Positions 11,154 through 19,758 of a stretch of 64,000 nucleotides of DNA are shown in pieces (position 1 is the first letter of the stretch; every line of letters starts with the position of its first letter). Source of the stretch: Runella limosa DSM 17973. Lineage in GTDB: Bacteria; Bacteroidota; Bacteroidia; Cytophagales; Spirosomataceae. The notes below the pieces were generated by a model. The model searched no databases, was not told the origin of the DNA, and worked only from the letters and a program-made list of their open reading frames with translations. A program made the position numbers and the translations under genes. The DNA lies in the NCBI RefSeq assembly GCF_000482465.1, contig NZ_KI519422.1:310001-374000 (forward strand), written 5' to 3'.

Positions 11154-11443
11154 AGCCTCGGCGAGGCGCAACATTTGTAGCATTTAATAAATAAAATTTC
11201 AACGCAGCCTCGGCGAGGCGCAACATTTGTAGCATGTAATAAATAAAATTTCAACGCAGCCTCAGCGAGGCGCAACATTTGTAGCATGTAATAAATAAAA
11301 TTTCAACGTAGCCTCGGCGAGGCGCAACATTTGTAGCATGTAATAAATAAAATTTCAACGCAGCCTCGGCGAGGCGTAACATTTGTAGCATGTAATAAAT
11401 AAAATTTCAACGCAGCCTCGGCGAGGCGCAACATTTGTAGCAT
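11154..11443. repeat. Tandem array, family B: 52-bp period, six units
   Basis: Units start at 11154, 11206, 11258, 11310, 11362 and 11414, exactly 52 bp apart, the last cut at about 30 bp. Each begins AGCCTCGGCGAGGCGCAACA, which contains a GCCTC/GAGGC mini-hairpin, then TTTGTAGCAT and an AT-rich linker. Units differ at only a few bases. The reverse complement of the same core forms the array at 58837-59020, and a single copy is at 38749-38775. The remaining 11444-11535 is AT-rich and shows nothing else I can support. Confidence 0.95.
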
Positions 11444-11535
11444 ATTGTAAATCAAATTGTTATGAGAGTTTTGTCTATTGAAAAATGTAGGTAGTAAAAA
11501 AAATAAAAAAATAATGAGAAAAAATAGGATTAAAA

Positions 11536-11562
11536 ATGAGTTTTTCTGGCATTAGTAATTGA
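11536..11562 (+). other. Eight-codon upstream ORF overlapping the sigma gene start
   Basis: ATG at 11536 reads MSFSGISN and stops with TGA at 11560-11562, overlapping the TTG at 11559-11561 that opens the sigma-factor frame. A short reading frame ending on a weak start is the arrangement used for translational coupling. This is positional inference only. Confidence 0.35.
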
Positions 11563-12191
11563 AGCTATCGAAAGTTATTCGACTGTACCACTTAATCCGA
11601 CGTTCTGTGACCTCACACCATTCACATACTGCACTTTGGGATGCTTTCCGCGAAGGAGAACGCTGGGCCTTCAAGCGGATTTATGAGCTGTATGCCCAAG
11701 AGTTGGTGCGTTATGGACACAAGGTTACCTCAGATGCGCGCCTGATAGAAGACAGTATCCACGATTTATTCATCGAATTGTGGCAAAGCCGAACTCGCCT
11801 GAGTGAGACCGACTCCATCAAATTTTACTTATTTAGGTCGTTGCGAAACAAAATTACGCGGGCGCAGCAGCGCGATGAGTTTTATGCTGCCACCAACGTT
11901 GATAATTTCGACAACGCCGACGAAGCAGGTACCATCGAGCACCAATGGATTTCGGACGAGCGACAAGAACAGCTATTACGACGCTTGCGGGAGGGCTACC
12001 AGACACTTAGCCCGCGCCAGCAACAGGCTATTGATTTGCGATTTACCCATCAGTTTAGTAACGAGGAAGTCGCCCAATTGATGGGCGTGAATTATCAATC
12101 AGCTTGCCGATTTATTTACACCGCCCTGAAAACATTGCGCGAAACCGTCCGAATTTTTTCGATGGTGCTCACGATGCTTTTTTTCTACTGA
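11559..12191 (+). CDS. RNA polymerase sigma factor, ECF/FecI-like
   Basis: A 210-residue sigma-70 family protein. Region 2 covers about residues 26-95 (WDAFREGERWAFKRIYELYA, LIEDSIHDLFIELWQSR, YLFRSLRNKI); region 4 covers about 145-195 (LSPRQQQAIDLRFTHQFSNE, EVAQLMGVNYQSACRFIYTA). It should drive the linked receptor locus after release by the FecR protein. No ATG exists near the start: the frame opens with TTG at 11559, or a GTG near 11607, so the start is uncertain. It is followed 51 bp later by the FecR gene, then SusC and SusD. Confidence 0.88.
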   Translation: MKLSKVIRLYHLIRRSVTSHHSHTALWDAFREGERWAFKRIYELYAQELVRYGHKVTSDARLIEDSIHDLFIELWQSRTRLSETDSIKFYLFRSLRNKITRAQQRDEFYAATNVDNFDNADEAGTIEHQWISDERQEQLLRRLREGYQTLSPRQQQAIDLRFTHQFSNEEVAQLMGVNYQSACRFIYTALKTLRETVRIFSMVLTMLFFY

Positions 12192-12242
12192 CAAAAACTC
12201 GTTATCCACACCCTATTTTTTAAAATCGAACATCTTTAACCT

Positions 12243-13325
12243 ATGGACTATTACCAATTTACAGCCGAAGAACTTGCCGCCGATGAGTATTTTCGGGCTT
12301 GGGTTTGTGCGCCTACGCCCGAGAGTGATGCTTTTTGGCAACAATTTTTACGAGATTTTCCCGAACGTTATTACCAACTAGAGGAAGCGCGCCGACTTAT
12401 TTTGGGGCTTCAAGAATTACACGATTCAAACGCGGAAAGCGTAACTGCCGCCGTGATTTGGGAGCGAATAGAGCATACCATTGAGACGCTAGAAACAACG
12501 CCGAATGTACGGACGGCGTCGTGGTTTTGGCGCGTAGGAGGTTGGGCGGCGGCAGCAGTGGTTGTGTTGGCATTAGGCTATGCTTGGCAAAATGGCGGAA
12601 TAATACCTACAGAAAAAACCGAGGTGGCCACCAAAGTGTTACCAGCATGGATGGAGGCCGTTAATTCATCGGATAAAATGATGCTGATTCAGCTCTCCGA
12701 TGGCAGTCGGGTCGAGTTAGAAACCAACAGCCGTCTGAAGTATCCACGTCGTTTTCAGGACGATAAGCGTGAAGTACACTTAGAAGGAGGTGCTTTTTTT
12801 GACGTAGAAAAAAACCCTAAACGTCCCTTTTTAGTTTTTGCTAATGGATTGGTAACAAGGGTGCTGGGGACGAGTTTTCATATTGCTGCCTATCAAAAAG
12901 ACCCTGACGTGACGGTAGCCGTAAAGTCGGGGAGGGTTTCGGTATATGCCGACCGCCGCGACCCTCGGCAAGACCCCGAAAGTAAAGGCATCGTGCTCAC
13001 CCCCAACCAGAAAGCGGTATTTGTTCGCAGTGAGGCAACCATCCGAAAACTACTCGTAGAAACGCCTACGCTGCTGTTGCCTCCTGCCGAAATGGCTCGC
13101 TTTGTCTTTGATGCAGCACCCGCGCCTCTGGTGTTTGCAGCGCTAGAAAAAGCCTATGGCATTGAGGTGGTTTATGATGAAGACGTGTTGAAAAACTGCT
13201 TATTAACCATTAACCTCACCGATGAAAATCTTTTTGAGAAGCTGGAAGTGATTTGTAAAGTACTTGACGCAGACTATAAATTGATTGATGGCCAGGTGAT
13301 TATTTATGGCAAAGGAGGGTGTTGA
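12243..13325 (+). CDS. FecR family anti-sigma factor
   Basis: A 360-residue single-pass membrane protein: a cytoplasmic N-terminal sigma-binding region (1-95), one transmembrane helix at about 98-115 (VGGWAAAAVVVLALGYAW), and a periplasmic FecR domain (about 130-250) with LSDGSRVELETNSRLKYPRR, HLEGGAFFDVEKNPKRPF and VLGTSFHIAAY. A C-terminal STN-interacting DUF4974-like part follows (FDAAPAPLVFAALEKAYGIE ... LLTINLTDENLFEKLEVIC). It passes the signal from the STN domain of the adjacent SusC-type receptor to the sigma factor. Confidence 0.93.
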   Translation: MDYYQFTAEELAADEYFRAWVCAPTPESDAFWQQFLRDFPERYYQLEEARRLILGLQELHDSNAESVTAAVIWERIEHTIETLETTPNVRTASWFWRVGGWAAAAVVVLALGYAWQNGGIIPTEKTEVATKVLPAWMEAVNSSDKMMLIQLSDGSRVELETNSRLKYPRRFQDDKREVHLEGGAFFDVEKNPKRPFLVFANGLVTRVLGTSFHIAAYQKDPDVTVAVKSGRVSVYADRRDPRQDPESKGIVLTPNQKAVFVRSEATIRKLLVETPTLLLPPAEMARFVFDAAPAPLVFAALEKAYGIEVVYDEDVLKNCLLTINLTDENLFEKLEVICKVLDADYKLIDGQVIIYGKGGC

Positions 13326-13368
13326 TACCTGATTTGCTAAAGTGATATATTATTAAACCTTTCTACTT

Positions 13369-13522
13369 AACCCCTTAACCCCCATTTGCACTATGAAACA
13401 GTTCTGTTGTTCGTCCTGATGTAAAAAAAACACCAGCAGTGGTTGCAACACCGCTGGTGCCGTTAGCCTCCCCTTGTGATTTTGGTCGATCTGCAAGCGT
13501 CTCATGGAAGACGTGAGGGAGG
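13369..13522 (+). promoter_or_regulatory. Structured leader of the first SusC gene with 8-codon ORF
   Basis: The 235-bp gap before SusC holds, in order: a CCCCTTAACCCCC repeat (13369-13389, family G), an ATG-started ORF at 13393-13419 reading MKQFCCSS, a hairpin CACCAGC...GCTGGTG (13431-13459), then CCTCCC (13468) pairing with GGGAGG (about 13511) just before GTTTTTG. A short cysteine-containing peptide followed by two hairpins and a T-run is reminiscent of an attenuator. The sequence elements are visible; regulation is inference. Confidence 0.45.
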
Positions 13523-13560
13523 AGTTTTTGCCTAATTCTTAACAAAAACATTCAAATCTA

Positions 13561-16500
13561 ATGAAAACAAAGGTACGTTTCAAACCCCTCTTTTACCACC
13601 TTATGAAATTATCACTGATACAATGCCTGCTGGCGGTGATTTTTACGGGTGTGTCGTTGGCCAATGAAGTCAATGCCCAGGAAATTCTCAAGCAAAAAGT
13701 GTCGATACACGTTGAAAATCAGGGAGCAAGGCAAGCCCTAACGGTAATTGAAAAGCAGATTAAAATTCGTTTTGCTTACCGCCCAACTGCCCTTCCTGCC
13801 GACCGTAAAATCACGCTGATTGCTTCCAATGAGCCTCTTTCGGAGGTATTGGGAAAACTCACCCGCTCGCTTAGGCTACGTTATGAAATCATTGGGCAGC
13901 AGATTATTCTGACGCCCGAAAAAGAAGCCGCTCCAGTCCGTGCTTCATCAGGAGCGCTACCTCGCGAAGTAAATTTTCCTTTGGCGCGAAAAGTGGCGGG
14001 GATTGTCAATGACGAAGCTGGCACAGGATTGCCAGGCGTAAGCGTGGTCGTGAAAGGTACGACCCGTGGCACGACGACCAATGCTGATGGCCGTTTTGAT
14101 GTGGAAGTTCCAAACGATAATGCCACGCTGGTATTTAGCTATTTGGGCTATGTTACCCAAGAAATAACGGTGGGAAACCAAGTCCAACTAACGGTCGCGC
14201 TCAAAGTAGATGCCAAATCGCTGGAAGAAGTCATTGTGGTAGGTTACGGCGTGCAGCGTAAATCAGATTTGACGGGTTCGGTCGGAACGGTCAAAGGAGA
14301 AGTGTTGCAAGAACGCCCCTCGGCATCACTAAACCAAGCCCTTTCGGGACGCATTACGGGGGTAAACGTATCGGTCAACTCGGGTCGTCCTGGAGGCCGT
14401 GCCAACATCCGTATTCGGGGAAATACCTCGGTGAGTGTAGCCAATAACCCGCTTTATGTGATTGACGGCGTGATTTTGAACGCCACTGACCTTGCCAACG
14501 GCAGTACCCCCATGGACTACATCAACGCCAATGACATTGCGTCGATTGAAGTGTTGAAAGACGCCTCAGCTACCGCGATTTACGGAGCGCGGGGTGCCAA
14601 TGGGGTAATTTTGGTTTCGACCAAACGCGGAAGCAAAGACGGTGGGCGGGTCAACTATGATACCGATTTCAGCGTGGGCGTATTGCCCCGAAAAATTCCT
14701 TTATTGAACTCAGAAGAGTTTTTGCGAATAGAAGATGTTGCCTACGAAAATGCCAAAAAATACGATCCCGTAGGTTGGGCTGGGGGCAAGTACGTTGACC
14801 CCAAAACCAAACGCACGAACCCATTGCTTTTTGATGCAAACGGCAAACCATTGTACAATACGGACTGGCAAGACGAGTCGTTTCGGAAAGCATTGACCCA
14901 AAACCACCAATTGTCGTTTACGGGCGGAAACTCAAAAGATAATTTTGGGGTGTATTTGGGCTACCGCAACGAAGACGGTTTGATGACGGGCTCGTGGTTG
15001 AAGCGCTTTTCGGGGCGTTTTGTGGTGGATAGCCAAATTAAAAAATGGTTGAAAGTTGGCGGTGCGTTGAGCTACAACGATCAAAACGAAAGCCAAGTCG
15101 ATCCACTCGGCGGGGGCGGAATTATCGCCATGCGTCAGGTGTTGGAGGCGTTGCCCATTATTCCCGTACGTTACCCCGACGGCCGCTGGGGTGGAAATGA
15201 AGATTACCCAGGCATGGAAGGCGGCGGGAACCCCGTCCACGTAGCGACTGAGCGTTTGTATTACCTCAAAACCCAAACCATGTTGGGCAATATTTATACC
15301 AACATTACTTTGGCCAAAGGTTTGGAACTACGCACAACGCTTGGTACAAATATCATCAATCAGCGCAACGATTATTACGGTGGTCGGACGTTGAACTACA
15401 TTTCTCGTAACCAAGGTGGAGATGCTTACATCAACAACGAGCGTCACAATTCTTGGCAGTTTGAAAACTACCTGACCTACAATACTAAATTTAAGTCGAT
15501 TCACTCAGTGAATGCCTTGTTGGGGTTGGCGTGGCAGCACGTTGATCGTTTCTCGTCGCAAGCAAGAGCCCAACGTTTTCAGGATGATTATTTTCAGTTC
15601 AATAATTTAGGGGCAGGGGCTGTTGCCGTGGCGCCGACTTCAAGTACAAGTGCTTATGGATTAAACTCTTACTTCGGCCGTATCAACTACAGTTTGAAAG
15701 AAAAATACCTGTTGACCTTCACGGGTCGTATTGATGGTTCGTCTAAGTTTGGTTCGTCCAATCGCTACGCAGTGTTTCCGTCGGCAGCGTTGGCGTGGCG
15801 GGTTATTGACGAAGATTTCATGAAAGGCATACCCGTTATTTCCAATCTAAAATTACGCACGAGCTACGGTTTGACGGGTAACTCCGAAATTACGGCCTAC
15901 CAAGCCTTGGCGGGATTGGGCAACTACTCGGTGATTTTTAACAATGCCCGTCAAATCGGTATTGGCGTCAACCGTTTGGCCAACCCTGATTTACGTTGGG
16001 AAAAAACGGCTCAAGTGGATGCAGGTATCGAAGTCGGTTTGTTCAACAACCGCTTGAACCTCGAATTTGACGTCTATCGCAAGCTGACTTCCGACATGTT
16101 GTTGAGCGCGCCTGTGCCGTCAAGTAGTGGTTATACTACCGTGAGCCAAAACATTGGTAGCATGGAAAACCGTGGTATTGAATTGGGCATCAACTCGGTG
16201 AACGTGGCTACGCCTAATTTCAATTGGAGCACTGCCTTTAACATTTCTATCAACCGAAATAAAGTAATCGCCTTGACGGGCGGCGCCGACATCTTCAACG
16301 GTTCGACCGTCATTCGAGAAGGACAGCCTGTGGGGTCGTTCTTTGGATTTGTTCACCAAGGTACGTGGAGCTTGGCCGAGGAGTCAGAAGCTGCGCGTTA
16401 CTTGAAAAAACCAGGGGACATCAAGTACCAAGATGTAAATCAAGACGGGGTTATCAACGACAACGACCGTGTGATTATTGGCAAGGGGATTCCTGATGGG

Positions 16501-16989
16501 TTTGGGACGTTGACCAACACGTTTTCGCACAAAAACCTAGAGTTGATGGTGGATTTACAGTTTATGTACGGCAACGACGTGTTGTTCCGTAGCAAGCACT
16601 CCGCCGAAGACCGCACAGGAATTGCCAACAGTTTCAAAACGGTATTGAACGCGTGGACACCTGAAAGGCAAAATACTAATATTGCCCAAACTCGCCCTGT
16701 TTCGGCAGGATATAACACCAACAACGACACCGACCGTGTGCAAGATGGCTCGTTCATTCGTGGACGTAACCTATTGTTGTCGTACCGCTTCCCGACCAAA
16801 ATGATTGAGAAAATTCATTTGAACCGCTTGCGGGCGTTTGCATCGGTGCAGAATTTCTTCTTGCGTACCAAATTTGAAGGCTATGACCCAGAGGTTTCTA
16901 CTTCAGGTTCGGCCTTTGACCAAGGCGTGGATTTGTACGCTTATCCAAAACCACGGGTATTTATGGTAGGCTTAAATATCGGTTTGTAA
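13561..16989 (+). CDS. SusC/RagA-type TonB-dependent outer-membrane receptor with STN domain
   Basis: A 1142-residue receptor. The signal sequence lies within 1-40 (MKLSLIQCLLAVIFTGVSLA from M15 is an alternative start). An STN domain follows (about 48-118, GARQALTVIEKQIKIRFAYR), then a carboxypeptidase-regulatory-like domain (about 146-215), the TonB box region SLEEVIVVGYGVQRKSDLTG, plug (NIRIRGNTSVSVANNPLYVI; GARGANGVILVSTKRG) and barrel ending RVFMVGLNIGL. It imports a ligand, usually oligosaccharide, with its SusD partner. The STN domain and upstream sigma/FecR pair indicate trans-envelope autoregulation. Confidence 0.95.
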   Translation: MKTKVRFKPLFYHLMKLSLIQCLLAVIFTGVSLANEVNAQEILKQKVSIHVENQGARQALTVIEKQIKIRFAYRPTALPADRKITLIASNEPLSEVLGKLTRSLRLRYEIIGQQIILTPEKEAAPVRASSGALPREVNFPLARKVAGIVNDEAGTGLPGVSVVVKGTTRGTTTNADGRFDVEVPNDNATLVFSYLGYVTQEITVGNQVQLTVALKVDAKSLEEVIVVGYGVQRKSDLTGSVGTVKGEVLQERPSASLNQALSGRITGVNVSVNSGRPGGRANIRIRGNTSVSVANNPLYVIDGVILNATDLANGSTPMDYINANDIASIEVLKDASATAIYGARGANGVILVSTKRGSKDGGRVNYDTDFSVGVLPRKIPLLNSEEFLRIEDVAYENAKKYDPVGWAGGKYVDPKTKRTNPLLFDANGKPLYNTDWQDESFRKALTQNHQLSFTGGNSKDNFGVYLGYRNEDGLMTGSWLKRFSGRFVVDSQIKKWLKVGGALSYNDQNESQVDPLGGGGIIAMRQVLEALPIIPVRYPDGRWGGNEDYPGMEGGGNPVHVATERLYYLKTQTMLGNIYTNITLAKGLELRTTLGTNIINQRNDYYGGRTLNYISRNQGGDAYINNERHNSWQFENYLTYNTKFKSIHSVNALLGLAWQHVDRFSSQARAQRFQDDYFQFNNLGAGAVAVAPTSSTSAYGLNSYFGRINYSLKEKYLLTFTGRIDGSSKFGSSNRYAVFPSAALAWRVIDEDFMKGIPVISNLKLRTSYGLTGNSEITAYQALAGLGNYSVIFNNARQIGIGVNRLANPDLRWEKTAQVDAGIEVGLFNNRLNLEFDVYRKLTSDMLLSAPVPSSSGYTTVSQNIGSMENRGIELGINSVNVATPNFNWSTAFNISINRNKVIALTGGADIFNGSTVIREGQPVGSFFGFVHQGTWSLAEESEAARYLKKPGDIKYQDVNQDGVINDNDRVIIGKGIPDGFGTLTNTFSHKNLELMVDLQFMYGNDVLFRSKHSAEDRTGIANSFKTVLNAWTPERQNTNIAQTRPVSAGYNTNNDTDRVQDGSFIRGRNLLLSYRFPTKMIEKIHLNRLRAFASVQNFFLRTKFEGYDPEVSTSGSAFDQGVDLYAYPKPRVFMVGLNIGL

Positions 16990-17023
16990 TTGTTGTATCA
17001 CTTTCATTAAAAAGAAATCAAGC

Positions 17024-18529
17024 ATGAACGCGACAGTAAAATATATCAGCCGATGGTTAATTAGCGGAGCGCTATTGGTATCGGCAGGAAGTTGCTCGGA
17101 GTTTTTGGAAGAACCCGATCGCTCAAACTTTACCCTCGAAAACTATTTCACCAAGCCCGAACACGCCGAAAGTGTGGTCAACTCCATCTATGAAAACCTC
17201 CGCAACGTGCTAGGAGGAGGGTTCAACGGAGGGCCTTGGATGATGCTCGAATTTGCAACAGGCTTGGCCAATACCGAGTTAGGGCAAGCCCAAAACAGCA
17301 TTTTTGTGCGCAATTTGGTCAACAACTCCGACAATGGCTACGGTGCTACCTACTGGACCAACCACTACCGTGGTATTGCCAATGCCAACTTGGCCATTGC
17401 CAAAATCCCTGGCATTACGATGAACGAGGCCGCCAAAAAGCGTTATTTGGGCGAGGCACGTTTCTTGCGGGCATTGTATTATTACGAATTGGTACGAATT
17501 TTTGGGGGTATTCCTTTAATCAAAGACCCTGTTGACCTCAAATCGCCCGATTTGTACGCGCCGCAAGCATCTGTAGAGGAAGTTTATAAGTTGATTGAAG
17601 CCGACCTCGTTGAAGCCGAGGCATCGGGATTGCCCAATGCCGATGCTACAGGACGCGCATCGATGGGCGCAGTGAAGTCGCTATTGTCGTCGGTGTACTT
17701 AACGATGGCGGGCTATCCACTCCAAAAAGGAGCTGAATATTACAAAAAAGCGGCAGATAAAGCCCAAGAGGTGGTTACGATGAAGAACTTTAGCTTGTTT
17801 CCTTCGTACGACGACTTACACAATCCTGCCAAAAAGAACGTAGGTGAAAATATCTTCATGGTCCAGTTTGTGGCTTTTGTATTGCCTTCCAACTGGCAAA
17901 CGTCAATCATTCCGTACAACCAAGGGATTTCGGCTTATACCGACGAAACGGGCGCGATTTTTGCCAACAAAGAGTTTGTGGAGTCGTACGAAAAAGGAGA
18001 CAAGCGTACGGCCGAGAAGCAGTTCTATTACTCATCGTTTTCGTTGCGCAGCGACCGCACCAAGACGCGTAATTTGGGAGGCTATTATTTGTACAAACAT
18101 TTTGACAACACCGCCCAACTTTCGACCACTAGCAGCGACTTGAACTGGACGGTATTGCGCTACGCCGAGGTATTGTTGACATTGGCTGAGGCGTCAAATG
18201 AGGCAAATGGCCCAACGGCGGTGGCGTATGATGCGGTCAATGCCGTTCGTAAACGCGCCGAATTACCCGAATTGAAGGGCTTGAGCAAAGAAGAACTGAG
18301 AGAAGCCATTTGGCGGGAACGTTGGTACGAGTTGAGCTTTGAAAACAAAACGTGGTATGACATGGTGCGTTTGCGCAAAGCCTTCAACGTCACGACCAAG
18401 AAGTTTGAAAACTACGTGGGTCACAAGTTTTCTTACGGCCCAACGCTCAAAGACCGTGAGTTGCTATTCCCTATTCCTACTGCCGAAATTCGTAACAATA
18501 GCAAGTTGAAGCAAAATCCTGGCTACTAA
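17024..18529 (+). CDS. SusD/RagB family nutrient-binding lipoprotein
   Basis: A 501-residue surface lipoprotein. The signal peptide ends in lipobox SAGSC with C24 as the lipidated residue. It has typical SusD stretches: YWTNHYRGIANANLAIAKI, LGEARFLRALYYYELVRIFG (TPR-like helices) and the C-terminal WRERWYELSFENKTWYDMVR and LLFPIPTAEIRNNSKLKQNP. It caps the SusC barrel 34 bp upstream in the same unit. Ligand unknown; the downstream ThuA and PVC-type genes suggest sugar derivatives. Confidence 0.94.
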   Translation: MNATVKYISRWLISGALLVSAGSCSEFLEEPDRSNFTLENYFTKPEHAESVVNSIYENLRNVLGGGFNGGPWMMLEFATGLANTELGQAQNSIFVRNLVNNSDNGYGATYWTNHYRGIANANLAIAKIPGITMNEAAKKRYLGEARFLRALYYYELVRIFGGIPLIKDPVDLKSPDLYAPQASVEEVYKLIEADLVEAEASGLPNADATGRASMGAVKSLLSSVYLTMAGYPLQKGAEYYKKAADKAQEVVTMKNFSLFPSYDDLHNPAKKNVGENIFMVQFVAFVLPSNWQTSIIPYNQGISAYTDETGAIFANKEFVESYEKGDKRTAEKQFYYSSFSLRSDRTKTRNLGGYYLYKHFDNTAQLSTTSSDLNWTVLRYAEVLLTLAEASNEANGPTAVAYDAVNAVRKRAELPELKGLSKEELREAIWRERWYELSFENKTWYDMVRLRKAFNVTTKKFENYVGHKFSYGPTLKDRELLFPIPTAEIRNNSKLKQNPGY

Positions 18530-18543
18530 GCGTCATTTGTTTT

Positions 18544-18634
18544 AAACACATAGGGCACAGTAGAATAGACACATAGAAAACCTAAGAAAAGGCTATATGT
18601 CTATTGTGAAAAATGCTATGTGAACTATGTGGTT
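18544..18634. repeat. Family C repeat (ACACATAG ... CTATGTGG)
   Basis: AAACACATAGGGCACAGTAG at the left and a 39-bp right part (18593-18631) differing at few positions from the 39-mers at 10989 and 11106. The two halves are partly complementary. It lies just past the SusD stop. Confidence 0.85.
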
Positions 18635-18703
18635 AAAATAAGTTTGAAAAAATGATGTTACGAGTACTTAAAAGGGTGCATAAATAGATAGAAAGCTTGA
18701 TTC

Positions 18704-18740
18704 ATACCGTAGGCATCTTTTAATCAGAAGCCTACGGTAT
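18704..18740 (+). terminator. Hairpin with perfect 11-bp stem, possible terminator
   Basis: ATACCGTAGGC (18704-18714) pairs exactly with GCCTACGGTAT (18730-18740) across a 15-nt loop. It lies between SusD and the ThuA-like gene. No strong T-run follows, so it may be a terminator or another palindromic repeat. Confidence 0.5.
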
Positions 18741-18818
18741 AAACTCCAATTTGGCTACTTTTTATACAAACACATCGTTTCCTTTTTTTTACTACCAACA
18801 AAGAAGCTTAATCAGTAC

Positions 18819-19724
18819 ATGCCGATGAACCAACCGACCCACCGTCGTCCGAAAGTCCGTACCCTTTGGAGTTTTGGCCTTATTTCTTTTCTCTCTCTTT
18901 TTATTGCTTGGGTGCTTCCGTCGCAGGGAGTATTGGCACAAAAAAAACCTTTGGTGGTTTTTGTCTGTGGTGACCACGAATACAGCGGCGAGCAAACGTT
19001 ACCATTGATAGCCGCCGAGTTGGAAAAAAACTACGGCGTTCGTACCAAAATTCTCTCGTCCTATCCTGACCAAAACGCCGAAAAAAACATTCCAGGTTTG
19101 GAAGCGCTCCGCGAAGCTGACTTAGCTATATTTTTTCTCCGTTGGCGTCAACTCCCTCCTGAGCAACTGGCTTTTATTGATGAATATTTAAAATCTGGAA
19201 AGCCTGTGATGGGTTTCCGTACGTCCACCCACGCCTTTAATTTCCCCAAAGGTGATCCGTCCGAAGTCTGGAATGCCTTTGGCGAACGTGCTTTTGGGAC
19301 GCCTCCAGGTTGGGGAAGAGCGGGGCATACGCACTACGGCCACAAAAGTACCACTGACGTAACCATCATTTCCGAAGCGGCCAAACACCCGATTTTGAGA
19401 GGAGTTCCTGCCTCGTTTCATGTGCCTTCTTGGTTGTATCGCGTCAAGCCCGATTATCCGCCACAAGGTTCTGTTTCGCTTTTGTTGGGAAAATCAGTCA
19501 ATCCTGACAAAGCTGCTATTGACAATCCCGTAGCGTGGACGTGGAAAAACAAAGAAGGCGCAAAGGTGTTTTTCACAACCCTAGGTCACCCCGAAGATTT
19601 TCAAGAAGAAGGTGTTCAGCGTCTGACCGTCAATTCAATACTATGGTTATTGGATAAGCCTGTTCCCAAAAAATGGAAAGGAAAAATAGCCATTCAGGTA
19701 CCTTACCGTGGTATTGTAAAATAG
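18819..19724 (+). CDS. ThuA-like domain protein, secreted
   Basis: A 301-residue protein with a hydrophobic signal segment (LWSFGLISFLSLFIAWVLP, about 16-34) ending GVLAQ. The rest is a class I glutamine amidotransferase-like ThuA fold: VVFVCGDHEYSGEQTLPLIA, ADLAIFFLRWRQLPPEQLAF, GFRTSTHAF, and HPEDFQEEGVQRLTVNSILW near the end. ThuA-like proteins are associated with trehalose and other sugar-derivative catabolism, but the activity of this subtype is not known. It is followed 34 bp later by the PVC-type protein, a frequent neighbour. Confidence 0.85.
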   Translation: MPMNQPTHRRPKVRTLWSFGLISFLSLFIAWVLPSQGVLAQKKPLVVFVCGDHEYSGEQTLPLIAAELEKNYGVRTKILSSYPDQNAEKNIPGLEALREADLAIFFLRWRQLPPEQLAFIDEYLKSGKPVMGFRTSTHAFNFPKGDPSEVWNAFGERAFGTPPGWGRAGHTHYGHKSTTDVTIISEAAKHPILRGVPASFHVPSWLYRVKPDYPPQGSVSLLLGKSVNPDKAAIDNPVAWTWKNKEGAKVFFTTLGHPEDFQEEGVQRLTVNSILWLLDKPVPKKWKGKIAIQVPYRGIVK

Positions 19725-19758
19725 AAAAGAAAACCCTGTTACATAAATTCCTAAATCC

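Noticed and set aside
11154-11443. Possible CRISPR array (regular 52-bp period)
   Set aside because: Whole units including the linkers are nearly identical, so there are no variable spacers, and no cas genes are present in the window.
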